A DNA stretch of 64,000 bases from Batkoa obscura (Eukaryota; Entomophthoromycota; Entomophthoromycetes; Entomophthorales; Batkoaceae). The notes below the pieces were generated by a model, which worked only from the letters and a program-made list of their open reading frames with translations, had not been told where the DNA came from and did not search any database. A program made the translations under genes and the position numbers. The stretch is from positions 1-64,000 of the forward strand of contig JASVEC010000068.1 in NCBI GenBank assembly GCA_030770535.1, read 5' to 3'. Below are positions 31,608 to 41,744 of the stretch, one piece after another. Position 1 is the first letter of the stretch; each line of letters starts with the position of its first letter.

Positions 31608-33419
31608 ATGAGTAGTAAAACTTCAAATTCAACGGATACTTCTTATTCCCAAGCTAAACAAGCTATGTTTTCTAGATTGATATCTTGTATTGTTAATGAA
31701 AGTATGGTAGAAACCCAATTAGTCTCTTCTTCTATTATGAGTAAATATCAACTATCTAATAATAATAAATATTATGGTATAATTTACCAAAAACATGATA
31801 AGTTATATGAAGAAGGGTTTATTATTGGATTAAAAGAGATGCCATTAATTAATGAAACTAGAAATAATAATCAAGATAAGATTTATTCAATTGGGCTATT
31901 AGATCCTCAAGAAATTCAATTTCCATTATACTATTTTAATGAAAATAAGGAAGAAAATATTGTTGAAATTAATGATTTAGATTTCATATTAAATTTAATA
32001 TCTAAATGGAATCAATTTGATATGAATATTGTCAATAAAGTAAGTAAAGAATTATTATGTAGTGTAGATCATCAACAATATGCTTATTTAAATAGACAAT
32101 CTTTATTAAATGTTCAACATTCTAAAGCAATTGATTGGGAACAATCTATCGTTGAAGGTCATCCAACTCACCCAATGAACAAGTCAAGGTATGCTCTACC
32201 TCCATTACAGCCAATTGAATTAAAAAATAATTTATTAAATCCAACAATCATTGTATGTAAAGTACCACGTGATCAAGTCACTATTAATGGAAAATATGAG
32301 CAAGTTATTGAATCTTTATATGAAGAATTAAAACATGAAATTAATAGAGAAACGGAAGCTTTGATATTTATTCATGAATTACAAATGCCCAATATCTTAG
32401 AAAAATTTCCTTTTGTCCAACAATTAAGTAAAAAATTAGAAAGTAAAGCACAGGCCGCCTTAAGAACTGTAGTATTAGATTCGATACCAAATTATAGTTT
32501 TAAATTAGCAGTTGGTATTAAAGTAACTAGTGCTTTACGTACAATTACTCCCTGGACAACTCATGTTGGTCCCAACTTTCGACCTATTTATGAACGTATT
32601 AATGATGATTTTGAAAATTTAATGGTAATGGATGAAGTAGGTTCTATTGTTTCTAAACATGAAGATTCCGATATTGCTAAACATTTATCTTGTTTAATTA
32701 GAGAGGAAATTGAACAAAAATGTGAACAAAAAGGTGAAAAATTAATTGTAACAGCAGCATTAACTGAAGTTGATTCCGATGGTATATCTGTAATGAAAAA
32801 AGTATTGAATTTAAATACAGAAGCTAAATGTATTGAGTTTTTTACTAATTATTGTCAAAAATATTTAAAAGCCTTTGCTACTCCTGTTTATAAATATGGT
32901 TTAACTTATGAAGCTCATTTACAAAATGTATTATGTCGATTAAAATTAGATAATAATAATAATTATCAAATTACTGGCTTTGCTGTACGTGATTTTGGTG
33001 GTATTAAAGTAGATCAAACTCAATTAAAGGAAGTGACTGGATTACAAGTAAATGTATGGAATTCAGAAGCTTGTCAAATTGCAAAAAATAGTGAAGATAT
33101 GCATCATGTAGCTTATCATACTATGTTTATGATGCATTTACATCGAGTAATTCGAAGTTTAAATTTACATTATAATGGATTAGGTTGGGAAATTGTTCGT
33201 AATGAGTTAGATCAATTATTACCTAAAGAAAATTGTTTAACTCGAAAACTTTGGTTAGAAAGTCCAACTACTGATTTTAAAGCCTTTATTACTATGAAAT
33301 TAGGTGGTTTGTATAGAGATTATTTATATACTAAAGTACCTAATCTTATCTCCTATCAAATTCCTAAGGACTTTAATATGTCCGATTCTTCCCCTAATTC
33401 AAAGTTCTTAAATCGTTAG
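31608..33419 (+). CDS. NIS siderophore synthetase B (IucA/IucC family)
   Basis: A 603-residue intronless NIS synthetase. It keeps the family landmarks IVEGHPTHPMNKSR, KVTSALRT followed by TPWTTHVGPNF, MDEVGSIVS, HLSCLIREE, AVRDFGGIKV and AYHTMFMMHLHR. Compared with synthetase A it has longer Asn-rich loops in the N-terminal 100 residues. The C-terminal fatty-acid-like FhuF region ends in YRDYLYTKVPNLISYQIPK in both, showing common descent. The two genes are transcribed towards opposite ends of the cluster with the UPF0014 gene between them. Whether the two act in series on one siderophore, make two products, or provide isozymes cannot be told from sequence. Four ATCWGATAA sites precede it. 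Confidence 0.92.
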   Translation: MSSKTSNSTDTSYSQAKQAMFSRLISCIVNESMVETQLVSSSIMSKYQLSNNNKYYGIIYQKHDKLYEEGFIIGLKEMPLINETRNNNQDKIYSIGLLDPQEIQFPLYYFNENKEENIVEINDLDFILNLISKWNQFDMNIVNKVSKELLCSVDHQQYAYLNRQSLLNVQHSKAIDWEQSIVEGHPTHPMNKSRYALPPLQPIELKNNLLNPTIIVCKVPRDQVTINGKYEQVIESLYEELKHEINRETEALIFIHELQMPNILEKFPFVQQLSKKLESKAQAALRTVVLDSIPNYSFKLAVGIKVTSALRTITPWTTHVGPNFRPIYERINDDFENLMVMDEVGSIVSKHEDSDIAKHLSCLIREEIEQKCEQKGEKLIVTAALTEVDSDGISVMKKVLNLNTEAKCIEFFTNYCQKYLKAFATPVYKYGLTYEAHLQNVLCRLKLDNNNNYQITGFAVRDFGGIKVDQTQLKEVTGLQVNVWNSEACQIAKNSEDMHHVAYHTMFMMHLHRVIRSLNLHYNGLGWEIVRNELDQLLPKENCLTRKLWLESPTTDFKAFITMKLGGLYRDYLYTKVPNLISYQIPKDFNMSDSSPNSKFLNR

Positions 33420-33999
33420 ATTAATTTTGTTTATTTTTATTATATTTTTTATCTAGCTTATTTTTTTAACAAATAAATTGATCTGTTATTAAATGTTTTA
33501 TCTGATTTTAATCTCATTTTTAAAACTAATTTCATTTGAATAGTTTTTATTTTATTTTAATTTACCAAATTTGGTTTTTAATAACTTTCAAAATTTTAAT
33601 ATTCTATATGATTTCTAAATTGAATAAAAAAGAATGATAACGAATTAAACAAAATGGAATATACTTAAATACAACAGGATTGTATTAATTTCTATCAAAC
33701 TCACTTAAATTTTATTATTATTATTTATGTTGAACATCAACTTTTATACAAAAAACTAAACTTAATAACTCTCCCACTTCAGCCATTTTAAAACAAATCA
33801 CTCATTCACATTAATGTCAACTAATTAGTCATTTGAAAACTCATCTATTTAACTTGTTAATCTTTTTAAGTTTTTTTACTCTTGAATCCTAAAATTCTTA
33901 ATATCTAACATCTTTATTTCTGTTTTGTTATTATCACACAACCAATATTTTTGTTGAAAAGTTATATATACAAAATTTAAATAAGAATTAATAACAAAG
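33420..33999. other. Spacer downstream of NIS B
   Basis: AT-rich, no gene. Contains the isolated iron-type GATA match at 33498-33506. Confidence 0.4.
33498..33506 (-). promoter_or_regulatory. Iron-GATA-type site 3' of NIS B
   Basis: TTATCTGAT, reverse form of ATCAGATAA, about 80 bp beyond the NIS B stop codon. Its downstream position makes a regulatory role less certain. Confidence 0.35.
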
Positions 34000-34071
34000 T
34001 CTCGGGTAGTATAGTGGTGAGTATCCCCGCCTGTCACGCGGGAGACCGGGGTTCAATTCCCCGCTCGAGAG
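34000..34071 (+). tRNA. tRNA-Asp (GUC)
   Basis: Acceptor TCTCGGG pairs with CTCGAGA (one G-T). The D arm contains TAGTATAGTGG, the anticodon stem-loop CCCGCCTGTCACGCGGG carries GTC, and the T arm has GGTTCAATTCC. Discriminator base is G, as usual for tRNA-Asp. Confidence 0.97.
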
Positions 34072-34878
34072 TATTTATTTAAAATTGCATTTGGGTGAGT
34101 TCTTGCCCATTTTTGTTTTATTTAAATATTACCTAAGTGATTTATTATTTTTTATTATTATTTTAATTCCAAATACTTGAATATTAGGCTTTTAATTTAC
34201 TATTAGTTATTGATAAATCGACTATTATTAATCAAAAGTTTATTGGTTTTTAATGGCTTCTTTTTTATTAACTAAAACTAACAATAAAAGTATCCGACAA
34301 ATACTATTATTTTTTCTAAATTTAGTAAATTAAAAAAACTATTATTAATGAATATTAAAGCAGCTAATAATATTTAATATAAAAGAATGTTAGCACATCA
34401 GTATAAATAATATAATGATTTATTTTGTCTATCATCAAAATAACAATATTTATTTTATTTTATTACAAATACAACTATCATAAACTAATTTTTAATCTGA
34501 TCAAAGTTTTTGAATTTGTCCCTGTTTACGTAATATTAGTTCCCTTGTCTATAACTTTTATTATTAAGAGTATAAATAAAAAAACAATAAATTTAGTAAA
34601 TTCAATGTTTAATTTGGACTAGGCTAACAATTTGGGTATTTAAGTTGACTGTAACAAATAATGAAATAATTTTGTCCAAAGGTTATCTTTATTTTAACTA
34701 ATCAAGTGTCTTAAATCAACTTCATTAGATATAAATTGTATTGATCATCTTACAGGGTTTTTTTATTACTTATCTGAGTCAGTTTAATTACCTGTATTAT
34801 TATAATATTTCAATTGAAACTTTTGGTCAATTACATTAAGTATTCTTGAATGATTAAAATAAAAATAGATTAAAAATA
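34072..34878. other. Gene-free AT-rich region
   Basis: No gene recognised. A 65-codon open frame at 34425 is hydrophobic by AT composition only. Confidence 0.4.
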
Positions 34879-35150
34879 GTCAAGAATTCTATTTTGAAAA
34901 AAAACCCCATGGGTACTATACTTATGAACTTAAATATCTTCTACCAATCGTTTAATGAGTTTTTGCTTTATTTTTAGCTTTCTTAGTTTATCGTACCCTT
35001 GACTTCCACTCTCTTTACTTTTATTTAATCTTCTTTTACTTTCAATAATAAAATACTTGGGACTTTACTCATTCAAATTCTTTATTTAAAAGAATATTTA
35101 TTTAAAATTTCTTGGCATAAAGTTCATCTAGTTTAGAAACTATATAAAAA
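34879..35150 (+). promoter_or_regulatory. Shared promoter module of wall-protein gene 1
   Basis: Contains AGTCAAGAATTCTATTTTG (34879 onward), then CTTGGCAT at 35111-35118 and TATATAAAAA at 35141-35150, in the same order as upstream of the paralogues. Here the two box elements are about 230 bp apart, against 47 bp in two sister genes, suggesting an insertion. Confidence 0.6.
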
Positions 35151-35212
35151 CTATTAAAAAATGAACGTTATAATCATTAAAAATAATAATAATAACTTAG
35201 ATTAATACAATA

Positions 35213-35599
35213 ATGCAATTCAATACTTTAATTTTACCATTACTTCTTACTTCAATTTCTGCTCAATCAAGTAGTAGTACACTTAGTACTTCTACTATTC
35301 AAACTAGCACTACTACTGATATCACTAGCCAAACATCAACTATAATTGTTGGCTCAAGTACCATTACTACTGGTGTAACTTCTATTGCAACTTCAATCAG
35401 TGGTACCGTATCTACTTCAACTAGTGGTGCTGTATCTACCTCAACCAGTGGTGCTGTATCTACCTCAACTAGTGGTACTGTATTTTCTAGATCCTCAAAT
35501 AGACCAAATGGAAATAGCAGTAGTTCTGGATCTATGATTCAATCTAATTATTTAGTTTCCTTTTTTACTACTATTGTTATGGGTTATCTTATAAATTAA
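35213..35599 (+). CDS. Ser/Thr-rich GPI-type wall protein 1
   Basis: A 128-residue intronless protein and first of five related genes. The signal peptide (MQFNTLILPLLLTSISAQSS) is followed by an almost pure Ser/Thr/Ile region with four imperfect 8-residue repeats of the type GAVSTSTS. A small-residue site (NSSSSGS) then precedes the hydrophobic tail ending YLVSFFTTIVMGYLIN, the layout of a GPI-anchoring signal. The protein would be O-glycosylated and attached to the plasma membrane or cell wall. Shortest member of the family; no adhesin or enzymatic domain. Confidence 0.82.
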   Translation: MQFNTLILPLLLTSISAQSSSSTLSTSTIQTSTTTDITSQTSTIIVGSSTITTGVTSIATSISGTVSTSTSGAVSTSTSGAVSTSTSGTVFSRSSNRPNGNSSSSGSMIQSNYLVSFFTTIVMGYLIN

Positions 35600-35698
35600 T
35601 TGAGTTGTTTAATAAATGAGTATTATCTAATTTTGCTTTTTAATTTACAATATTTTCTATACAGTCAAAATAGATCAATAAGGGTAATTACAATATAT

Positions 35699-35795
35699 GG
35701 TAATGTTTTTTTGTCTTCATTGGTTTTTTCATTTTTAAGCACTACTTGAGCGGAAAGATTGTTAGTAAAATTCTTAAACAAAAAAATACATCCTC
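35699..35795 (-). mobile_element. MITE copy 13
   Basis: Recognisable throughout (TAATGTTTTTTTG, AAGCACTACTTGAGCGGAAA, ACATCCTC), flanked by ATA and TAT. It lies 100 bp 3' of wall-protein gene 1. Confidence 0.9.
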
Positions 35796-35884
35796 ATATT
35801 ATAAAACAATGAACTTTTTGTTTTACATAAAGAATTTGAAGAATTTTTAAGGTTGATATATAAAAATATGGAAGCCAAATATAC

Positions 35885-35976
35885 GGGGATTTATTTTTTT
35901 GTTTAAGAATTTACTAACAATTTTTCGGCTCAAATGGTGCTTAAAAGGAAAAAGTAACGAAATAAAAACACATCCA
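35885..35976 (+). mobile_element. MITE copy 14
   Basis: GGGGATTTATTTTTTTG, ATTTACTAACAATTTTTCGG, CTCAAATGGTGCTTAAAAGG, and a worn CATCCA end. Opposite orientation to copy 13, 90 bp away. Confidence 0.88.
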
Positions 35977-36304
35977 TATCATATACCTTAACATACCATG
36001 TTTATTATCTATCTTTTTACAATTATTCATAGTTCAAATCTGCCTTATAATGGTGTTAGCTAAGAAATTGATAGCATGTAATTGGAGAGACAGTTACTTG
36101 AAGAACATATTAAGGGATCACTAATTAAAAAGTTAGAGTTGCAATTTTTTAGCATTTATTAGGATGAACTAGAATGATTTGTCTATAACTTGTCTTCATA
36201 TTAAAATATTGGATTTGATTTCCTATCGAATACTTGAAGGAGTTAAAAGCGAAGGGGTTAATAATTAGGGAAATGAAGTCATTGTTGATTGAAGTTAATA
36301 ATAT

Positions 36305-36401
36305 GGGGATGTATTTTTGTGTTTAGGATTTTACTAACAGTTTTTCCACTCAAATAGCACTTAAATAATGTAAAAATAATGAAACAAAAAAAAATAGCCA
36401 C
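36305..36401 (+). mobile_element. MITE copy 15
   Basis: GGGGATGTATTTTTGTG left end and TTTTTCCACTCAAATAGCAC core. Right end worn to TAGCCACA. Confidence 0.88.
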
Positions 36402-36492
36402 ATATGTTAGTTTATTTTTTTAATATTTCAATTGTTTTTAATGTTATTAGTAAATTAATTGTTGGCTTATAACCAAGTTTTTATAAGCATAT

Positions 36493-36590
36493 GGGGATGT
36501 ATTTTTGTGTTTAAGAATTCTATTAACAAATTTTTCACTTAAATAGCGCTTAAAAAATAGAAAAAGTAATGAAGCCAAAAAAACACTCTC
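36493..36590 (+). mobile_element. MITE copy 16
   Basis: Full length from GGGGATGT to CACTCTC, flanked by CATA and TATG. It is the fourth copy within 900 bp (35.7-36.6 kb), the densest cluster in the window. Confidence 0.9.
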
Positions 36591-37789
36591 ATATGGTATT
36601 TTTTTATAAACTTATTAACACATAGGGAAAAGTAATATAATTTATTTACAAAAAAATAGACTAACTAATTAAAGGCTAAGGATGAATTCAGCTTTGAGAG
36701 ATCATTAAGGAGATTCAAATACGCTGCCTAGTCAATACTCTTGAATGATCAATCAGTAAAAAATAAATCATATTTGGTTTCTTGAGTAATCAAGGAAGTC
36801 CCGTTTAAAAATATAGGATTTATTAGAGAAGGCAATGTTACTGATCCAACGTTCAGACAATAGAATTTTCTGTGAATAATCCAGGCCACTGTATCAGCAA
36901 ACATGAATTGAAAAAAGATTAATCTCAAGGAATGTTCCTTCTATAAAAAATCAATGTTTTAAGAAAAATAATTAAATATTATACCATTAATGAAGACGGC
37001 ATCATAAGAATTCTAAAAGGATTGACTGTATTTAGAGTCAACAAAATAATAAGAGACTTTTTGCCCATCTCTTCATAGCCAAATAGGCAATGCTTTGGAA
37101 CTAAAGGTTTGAAACTATAGTCTTAGACTATTATAACGTAACTTTTGAGAGAGACCCTCTAAGTGTCTGAGCTTAGTTCCAGAGCTATACATTTCTCTGT
37201 AAGTAAATTCCAGAGTTATCCAAAATTCCGCATTTACAAAGTAAAGACATTGGAATTGAATTGTAGAAATCGAGTTTTTGTTTTCAATTCCATATTTTTA
37301 TGATTTAATCTAACCTAAAATTTTAAAATCCAAAAATAGTTCTAAATTTATGAACAAATAGGAATGTCCATAAAAAATAGTTTTCTAAAAAAGAAGGGTT
37401 TACCTTAAAACTTGATTTTGGCTTTACAAAGCTTAATAAAAACCATATTACTAATTGGGTACAATGGGATTAGAAAGGCCCATTTTTTAGCTTTTTATAT
37501 CAAAGCTCTTGGTCATATGATTGAACCCAAGAAGTCCCATACCGTTATTTGTTTTAGGGCTAATGATGGCTGGATAGACCACTTAATGGATGATATTTTA
37601 GATGTTAGAGTTTATCCAGATTACATTTGCTAAACTTATCTATTAGTCAAATATTGTTATTCTTTTGTTTATTATTTGATTTCAAGTTTTTCTCCTTCTA
37701 GTTAATTATTTTCTCAATAGCTTTATGTTCAACTTCAAATCCGATTATTTCAAAAGGCTTATTATAGCTTAATCAATAAAAATTTATAC
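36591..37789. other. Region with coding-like fragments of unknown origin
   Basis: Less AT-rich than its surroundings. An open frame at 37412-37633 (73 codons, containing AFYIKALGHMIEPKKSHTVI) and shorter runs near 36680-36900 look protein-like, but no complete gene or known domain can be recognised. They may be remains of a dispersed repeat. Confidence 0.3.
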
Positions 37790-37882
37790 GGGGATGTATT
37801 TTTTGTATAATTACTAACAAATTTTCCGTTCGAATAGTGCTTAAAAAATGGAAAAAGTGATGAAGTCAAAATAAACACTTCC
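37790..37882 (+). mobile_element. MITE copy 17
   Basis: GGGGATGTATTTTTTG, a shortened left arm, TTTTCCGTTCGAATAGTGC core, CACTTCC end. Flanked by TATAC and ATATG. Confidence 0.85.
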
Positions 37883-38294
37883 ATATGTTCATTGTAGTTT
37901 TTTAACATTTTTTTCTTAATTTTATATTAACTGTAAACTATTTGTTATTATAAAAATTAAAATTAAGTGTTCTCTATATCATCTATTATTCCATTATATA
38001 AATACATTATAGAAAAAAACGGCTGTTACAATAAAAAATAGAATATTCACATTATTAATAATATAGTTTCATTGAATTAATTTCAATACAGTTTATTTTT
38101 TAGTTTGTAACTGTTTTCATTTAAAATTGTTAATTCCTTCGCTAAACACCTCCATTATTAAATCACAGTAGAATAAAATGACAAATAAAAAAATATCACC
38201 ACATTTTAAAATGGACCCATAATATCTCAATTAAAATGATTGGTGAACTATATTAAATCATCTCAATACATAAAATAAAAATAGATTCTGAAAA

Positions 38295-38380
38295 GCCAAG
38301 AATTCTATTTTAAAAAGAATAATGCTCCCTATTTAGAAGAACTTGGCATGAAATTAACCAGTTTTAAAACTATATAAAAA
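38295..38380 (+). promoter_or_regulatory. Shared promoter module of wall-protein gene 2
   Basis: GCCAAG at 38295-38300 and its mirror CTTGGC at 38342-38347, 47 bp apart start to start, then TATATAAAAA at 38371-38380. The segment between includes ATTCTATTTT and AATGCTC, also kept in sister genes. Confidence 0.65.
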
Positions 38381-38438
38381 CTATTGAAAATGAACATTAT
38401 CAATTATTAAAATAAATTACAAATTTCTTTAATATAAC

Positions 38439-38933
38439 ATGAAATTCAATCCTTTAATTTTATCTTCAATCCTTACTTTGATTGCTGCACAATCAAGTGT
38501 TACAGATGCTACCTCTACTACTTCAGCTAGTACCCTTAGTGGTACTGATTCAAGTACTCTAGGGACTCAAACACCAACTACAATTACTGATTCAAGCACC
38601 ACAAATACTTCTGGAAGTAGTATAACTACTGACGTAACTTCTACTTCTACTTCTACTTCAACTGATAGTACTACTTCTACTTCAACCTCAACTGATTCTA
38701 GTGCATCCACTACAACTGATTCAACTGATTCAAGTAGCATCAGCTCTTCATCAAGTTCTACTGATGGCTCTTACACTCCAAGTAGTACCTCAACAACTAC
38801 TAGAAGTACTGTTTCAGTTTCTACCTTCTCAAGTAAACCAAATGTAGACAATAGTAGCTCTGGATTGACAATTAAGTCCAGCTATTTAGTTTCCTTTTTT
38901 ACTACTATGGCCCTTGGTTATCTTGTATATTAA
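38439..38933 (+). CDS. Ser/Thr-rich GPI-type wall protein 2
   Basis: A 164-residue member of the array. The signal peptide (MKFNPLILSSILTLIAAQSS) precedes about 120 residues that are nearly all Ser, Thr and Asp, including runs of the dipeptides TS and SS. The C-terminal region repeats the family pattern: NSSSGLTIKSSYLVSFFTTM and ALGYLVY, a hydrophobic GPI-type tail with a preceding Ser-rich cleavage region. Intronless. The Asp content distinguishes it from member 1. Confidence 0.83.
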   Translation: MKFNPLILSSILTLIAAQSSVTDATSTTSASTLSGTDSSTLGTQTPTTITDSSTTNTSGSSITTDVTSTSTSTSTDSTTSTSTSTDSSASTTTDSTDSSSISSSSSSTDGSYTPSSTSTTTRSTVSVSTFSSKPNVDNSSSGLTIKSSYLVSFFTTMALGYLVY

Positions 38934-39062
38934 TTAAGTTTTTTCTAATAAATGTGTATAGTATTTGAATCTTACTTTTAAATTTAAAGATGGATTTCTC
39001 TTGTATCTTAAAATATTTTGTTATCAAACTACTGTTGATTTGAACGTGGATTTACTTGATTT

Positions 39063-39159
39063 GAGGATGTTTTTTCTGGTTTCATTAATTTTTCTATCTT
39101 TAAGTGCTATTTGAGTGAAAAGATTGATAGTAAAATTCTTAAACAAAAAATACATCCCC
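39063..39159 (-). mobile_element. MITE copy 18
   Basis: GAGGATGTTTTTTCTGG to ACATCCCC. It is flanked by GATT on the left and AATC on the right, extending the palindrome without a TA duplication. It lies 130 bp 3' of wall-protein gene 2. Confidence 0.9.
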
Positions 39160-39590
39160 AAATCGTGTAAAAAAATCCTCTTTTAATTATATCAGTAGTA
39201 CCTATAAAAAAGTACTTGAGAGCCTATGTTTTTACATAGCTAGACTTTTAACTTTGTTTATAGTTAAAGTATAGATGATCACTTTTAAAAAATATTGAAA
39301 TGCTGCTAACGCCATTGAAATGAATATTCTATTTAAAGCCTTATTTCTATTAAATCATAGAATTGATTGCATCTAGATGCCTTAATTTTATTTTAATATG
39401 TAATTAGCTTCTTACATATTGAGTTTATGAGCCATATGTAATATCATATTTTATAAATTCATTATAAAATATTGATGACAAATTATCTTAATAGAATCAT
39501 TTAAATGCAACTAATTCAATCAAGAAAAAGATAACAAATAGATTTAAGATAGTTGAGGATTTTATTTTGAAATAATGCTCATTTTTGAAG
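39160..39590. other. Spacer in wall-protein array
   Basis: AT-rich, no gene seen. Confidence 0.4.
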
Positions 39591-39684
39591 CCAATTGGCA
39601 TAAAATTATCAAGTTTTTAATATAAAAGCTTTCGAAAATGAATATTATTAAACATAAAAAATTAATCTTTTACTTTAATACAAT

Positions 39685-40438
39685 ATGCGTTTCAATAATT
39701 TAATACTGTCTTTATTCTTTAATTTAATCACTGTACAATCAAGTAGTATAGGTACTTCTATTTAGTTAGTGTCGATAGTGAGACCAATTCAATAGTTTCA
39801 GCTGATAATTCTAGTATTTCAGATAGTCAAATATCAACTACAATGACTGGTTTGAGTACTAAAATATTTTTAGTAGTGGTATGATTGCTCATGTTAACTT
39901 TACATCTACTCCAACTACAGATAAGATTTTTACAATTACACCAACTAAAAACGTAATTTTCACATCTACACTAATCATGGAGGATCCACCACTGTCTTCA
40001 ACTTCAACTGATGGTATTATATCTGCTCCAAATTCAGTCAATGGCAATGTGTTTGACTCTACTTCAATCAATGGGACTGTATATACTTTAACTATGGATA
40101 ATGGTATGCCTTCTTCAACTTTAACTGACAATAATGTATCTATTTCAACTGCAACCAACAATACTACATCTGGGTCAACTTCATCTGATTCTAGCTCAAC
40201 TAGTTCTAATGTTAGTTCAACCGATTCAAGCTCAAGCTCCAGTGTCAGTAATCCTTCATCAAATCTAACTGATGGCCCTTATACTAGAAGTAGTACCTAT
40301 ACATTGACCACAACAATTAAAAACTTCATTTCTACTACAAATATTGTTGTGAGTTCTAATAGCTCTGGATTTACACTTAAGTACAATTATTTTGTTTCAT
40401 TCCTTATTACTATTATTATTCGCTATCTTTTAAATTGA
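39685..40438 (+). pseudogene. Decayed wall-protein gene 3 of the array
   Basis: The start matches the family (MRFNNLILSLFFNLITVQSS), but the frame closes at an early stop (TAG) after 26 codons. Family-like Ser/Thr coding then continues in another frame to about 39865, and in a third from about 39866 through 40438, ending in KYNYFVSFLITIIIRYLLN. That is at least two frameshifts. The longest open part (39881-40438) begins with an internal ATG and lacks a signal peptide, so it would not be secreted as is. The upstream module is also worn: TTGGCAT remains but GCCAAG is changed. A sequencing error cannot be excluded. Confidence 0.7.
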
Positions 40439-41395
40439 TAGAGTTTTTTAATAAATGTGTATTATTTTAAGCTACTTTTTTATTTTGGCCTTTTAACAAA
40501 ATAAACACTGTTAATAAGTTCAATTATAGCACGCTTTTAAAAGTAGTATGTCTTTCCTTATAAGTAAAAAACTTAAGAATTTAAAGATTTATTATATGAA
40601 TACACAAGTGTCATTTAAAAAATTCGAAATACTAAGTTTTTAAAAAACCTATATGTTGAGATCCTTTTGAATCTAAAAAATATTTATTTTAAATTATTGG
40701 GACGATCCTTAATCTTTGGGTGCTAAATTAATTTGAGAAAATAAGTTTAATTAAAGTAGTCTTTTGACTGCCAAATTGAATGAGTTTAACTTTTCTTAGT
40801 CTTGCTTTAAAAAACAATCACTAATCATACTCATTGTTGATAGCCAAGTGTTAAAATAGTGAAAGTTTTTGGTTGTAACAGTTTTATTCCTGTTTTTTGA
40901 TACATCATTGATTAAAATTTATCTAGCTTAAAACTCAGTTCTTTTTATAGTAAATTTTTTTATTATAGCAGATGTACAATTTTACCGTTTTCTATATTAA
41001 AAATAGATTATTTGAAAACCTCTTAATAGTAAAAGATGCAATTAACTTAACAACATTAAACTAAAATATTGACATAGTGTTAATTTGAAATTTTAAACAA
41101 TTGTAAATATTGTAGTTGTACCTGATTAAGTCCTTTAAATTTACTCTAAAACATTAATGAATTAAATTACGTTTACTTTTTATAAAAAGATGAAAACAAA
41201 GAGATATATATTTAGTGAGTAATTTGGTTTATACATCGATTTTTTTTGCTTTGAAAGTTATAGTTAACCACCATTACAAATATTTTTTTGTTTAGGACTA
41301 TCATAAGAAAATCAAACAGGGAGCTTCTAATTTTATTTAAATAGGCCTTTAGCTTTGACCTTAAATAAAGAAAATTGATCATTATCAACAAACAA
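40439..41395. other. Gene-free AT-rich region
   Basis: No gene, RNA or MITE recognised between wall-protein genes 3 and 4. Confidence 0.4.
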
Positions 41396-41489
41396 CGGAA
41401 TATGTTTTGTGTCTAAGAATTTTACTAACAATCTTTTCACTTAAATAGCACAAAAAATAAATAGGTGGTGAAGCCAAAAAAACATCTTC
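41396..41489 (+). mobile_element. MITE copy 19
   Basis: Left end worn (CGGAATATG); GTCTAAGAATTTTACTAAC, TTTTCACTTAAATAGCAC and ACATCTTC recognisable. Confidence 0.8.
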
Positions 41490-41599
41490 AATTATTAATA
41501 TCCCAGTAAAACTATTAAAATTAATTAAAATTACTAATTTAAGTTTAATTTCTATTAAATCGTATCAAATATATATTTATTAATATATATTTACAAACA

Positions 41600-41687
41600 G
41601 CCAAGGCTCTTTATTTGAAATAAATCAATGCTCCTTTTAGGATTGGCTTGGCATGAAGCACCATGTTTCGAACAAGCGTTATAAAAG
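41600..41687 (+). promoter_or_regulatory. Shared promoter module of wall-protein gene 4
   Basis: GCCAAG at 41600-41605 and CTTGGC at 41647-41652, exactly the same 47-bp spacing as in gene 2, with TTTGAAATAAATCAATGCTC between them. A TATAAAAG box is at 41680-41687. Confidence 0.65.
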
Positions 41688-41744
41688 CTATCGAAAATTA
41701 ACTTTATTAATTATAAAAAAATTAATATTTTACCCTAATCATAT

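Noticed and set aside
39881-40438. Open frame taken as an intact secreted protein
   Set aside because: It lacks a signal peptide, and the family start lies upstream in another frame, so it is the tail of a decayed gene.
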